Assembly: GCA_002440805.1 (NCBI GenBank)
Contig: DJVD01000152.1
Span: 1 to 5,925, forward strand
Source of the DNA: Chloroflexi bacterium UBA6265
GTDB taxonomy: Bacteria; Chloroflexota; Chloroflexia; Thermomicrobiales; UBA6265
Length of the DNA stretch: 5,925 nt
Reading direction: 5' to 3'
Of this stretch, positions 5,374-5,925 are shown in pieces; position 1 is the stretch's first letter; each line of letters starts with the position of its first letter. Position numbers and translations under genes: made by a program. Under the pieces are notes generated by a model that was not told the DNA's origin, ran no database searches, and was given only the letters and a program-made list of their open reading frames with translations.

Positions 5374-5925
5374 CTACGCCGTTTGCGGCTCGTACTCGAT
5401 CGGTTGATCGTTGACGGCCATCAGCAATGGGCGGGCGCGTTTGGTGATCACATCGGCGTTCACCACACACTTCCGCACGTTGTCCATGCTGGGAATTTCG
5501 TACATCACATCCAGCAGCACATCCTCGATCGCGGTTCGCAGGCCGCGAGCGCCGGTTTTGCGCTCCTGTGCCTGTTTCGCCACAGCCAGGAGGGCACCTT
5601 CGGTGAATTCGAGTTCGACATCGTCGAGGTCGAAGAACTTCTGGTACTGCTTCACCACGGCATTCTTCGGCTCGGTGAGGATACGCATCAGTTCATCCTC
5701 GGTAAGGTGATCCAGGGCCACCGAAACAGGCAGGCGACCCACGAACTCCGGGATCAATCCGTACCTCATCAGGTCGTCATGGCTGAGTTGCGCCAGCGGG
5801 TTGGCCAGCTTCTCCGCCTTGGTCTGCACGTTGCCGAAGCCCATATTGGATTGCTTGTTCAGGCGCTTCTCAACGACTTCCTCTAGCCCCTCAAATGCGC
5901 CACCGCAAATGAAGAGGATGTTCTT
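5374..5925 (-). CDS. clpX: ATP-dependent Clp protease ATP-binding subunit ClpX (C-terminal part)
   Basis: The last 183 residues of ClpX, the AAA+ unfoldase that feeds ClpP; the start is beyond the right window edge, so the gene is partial only because of the window. The visible part begins in sensor 1 ([14 protein letters not shown]). Next comes the ClpP-docking loop, here N-M-G-F-G (window residues 28-31, IGF in E. coli), then the arginine-finger segment [11 protein letters not shown] with R64, and sensor 2 in K-T-G-A-R-G-L-R with R127. The small AAA+ domain ends with a [12 protein letters not shown] helix and a short family-typical tail. The zinc-binding domain and Walker motifs lie outside the window. 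An internal Met at 5844 is not the start, since the frame is open and ClpX-like through the edge. All recognisable functional residues are intact. Confidence 0.96.
   Translation of the reverse strand, partial: KNILFICGGAFEGLEEVVEKRLNKQSNMGFGNVQTKAEKLANPLAQLSHDDLMRYGLIPEFVGRLPVSVALDHLTEDELMRILTEPKNAVVKQYQKFFDLDDVELEFTEGALLAVAKQAQERKTGARGLRTAIEDVLLDVMYEIPSMDNVRKCVVNADVITKRARPLLMAVNDQPIEYEPQTA

Noticed and set aside
5374..5844. A separate short gene starting at the Met at 5844
   Set aside because: The frame continues upstream to the window edge with unmistakable ClpX sensor 1 sequence, so this Met is internal.

Overview
The window holds seven protein-coding genes, one of them partial, in at least four transcription units. 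No RNA gene, mobile element or CRISPR array was seen. The DNA is moderately GC-rich and densely coding. A Tat-exported flavoenzyme next to a cytochrome c, the character of the ClpX C-terminus and the mix of accessory genes loosely suggest an environmental bacterium, perhaps a Chloroflexota (Thermomicrobia-like) lineage. That placement is an impression from protein style, not a proof.

Left part (27-2209, minus strand): a two-gene operon. The first gene is a twin-arginine-exported FAD amine/L-amino-acid oxidase-like enzyme. The second, 11 bases further on, is a small secreted mono-haem class I cytochrome c. The cytochrome's Shine-Dalgarno overlaps the oxidase stop codon. The simplest reading is one exported redox pair in which the flavoenzyme passes substrate electrons to the cytochrome rather than to O2. 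There is precedent in nicotine oxidoreductase NicA2 and its cytochrome partner CycN.

Divergent control region (2210-2395): candidate back-to-back promoters around a near-perfect 21-bp dyad, with a second smaller dyad at the predicted start of the oxidase transcript and a hairpin in the other leader.

Centre (2396-4025, plus strand): a DUF4037 protein resembling nucleotidyltransferases, then a minimal GNAT acetyltransferase (YjdJ/COG2388 type) and a YjdI-type divergent 4Fe-4S mono-cluster protein. The last two are also neighbours in E. coli (yjdI-yjdJ), here in the opposite order. The spacing suggests one operon, possibly with an extra promoter inside the end of the DUF4037 gene.

Right part: a 346-base gap without a convincing gene but with ordered dyads near its right end leads into a plus-strand aldo/keto reductase (4372-5307). 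A strong bidirectional hairpin terminator separates it from the convergent 3' part of clpX (5374 to the window end, minus strand), the ATPase of the ClpXP protease.
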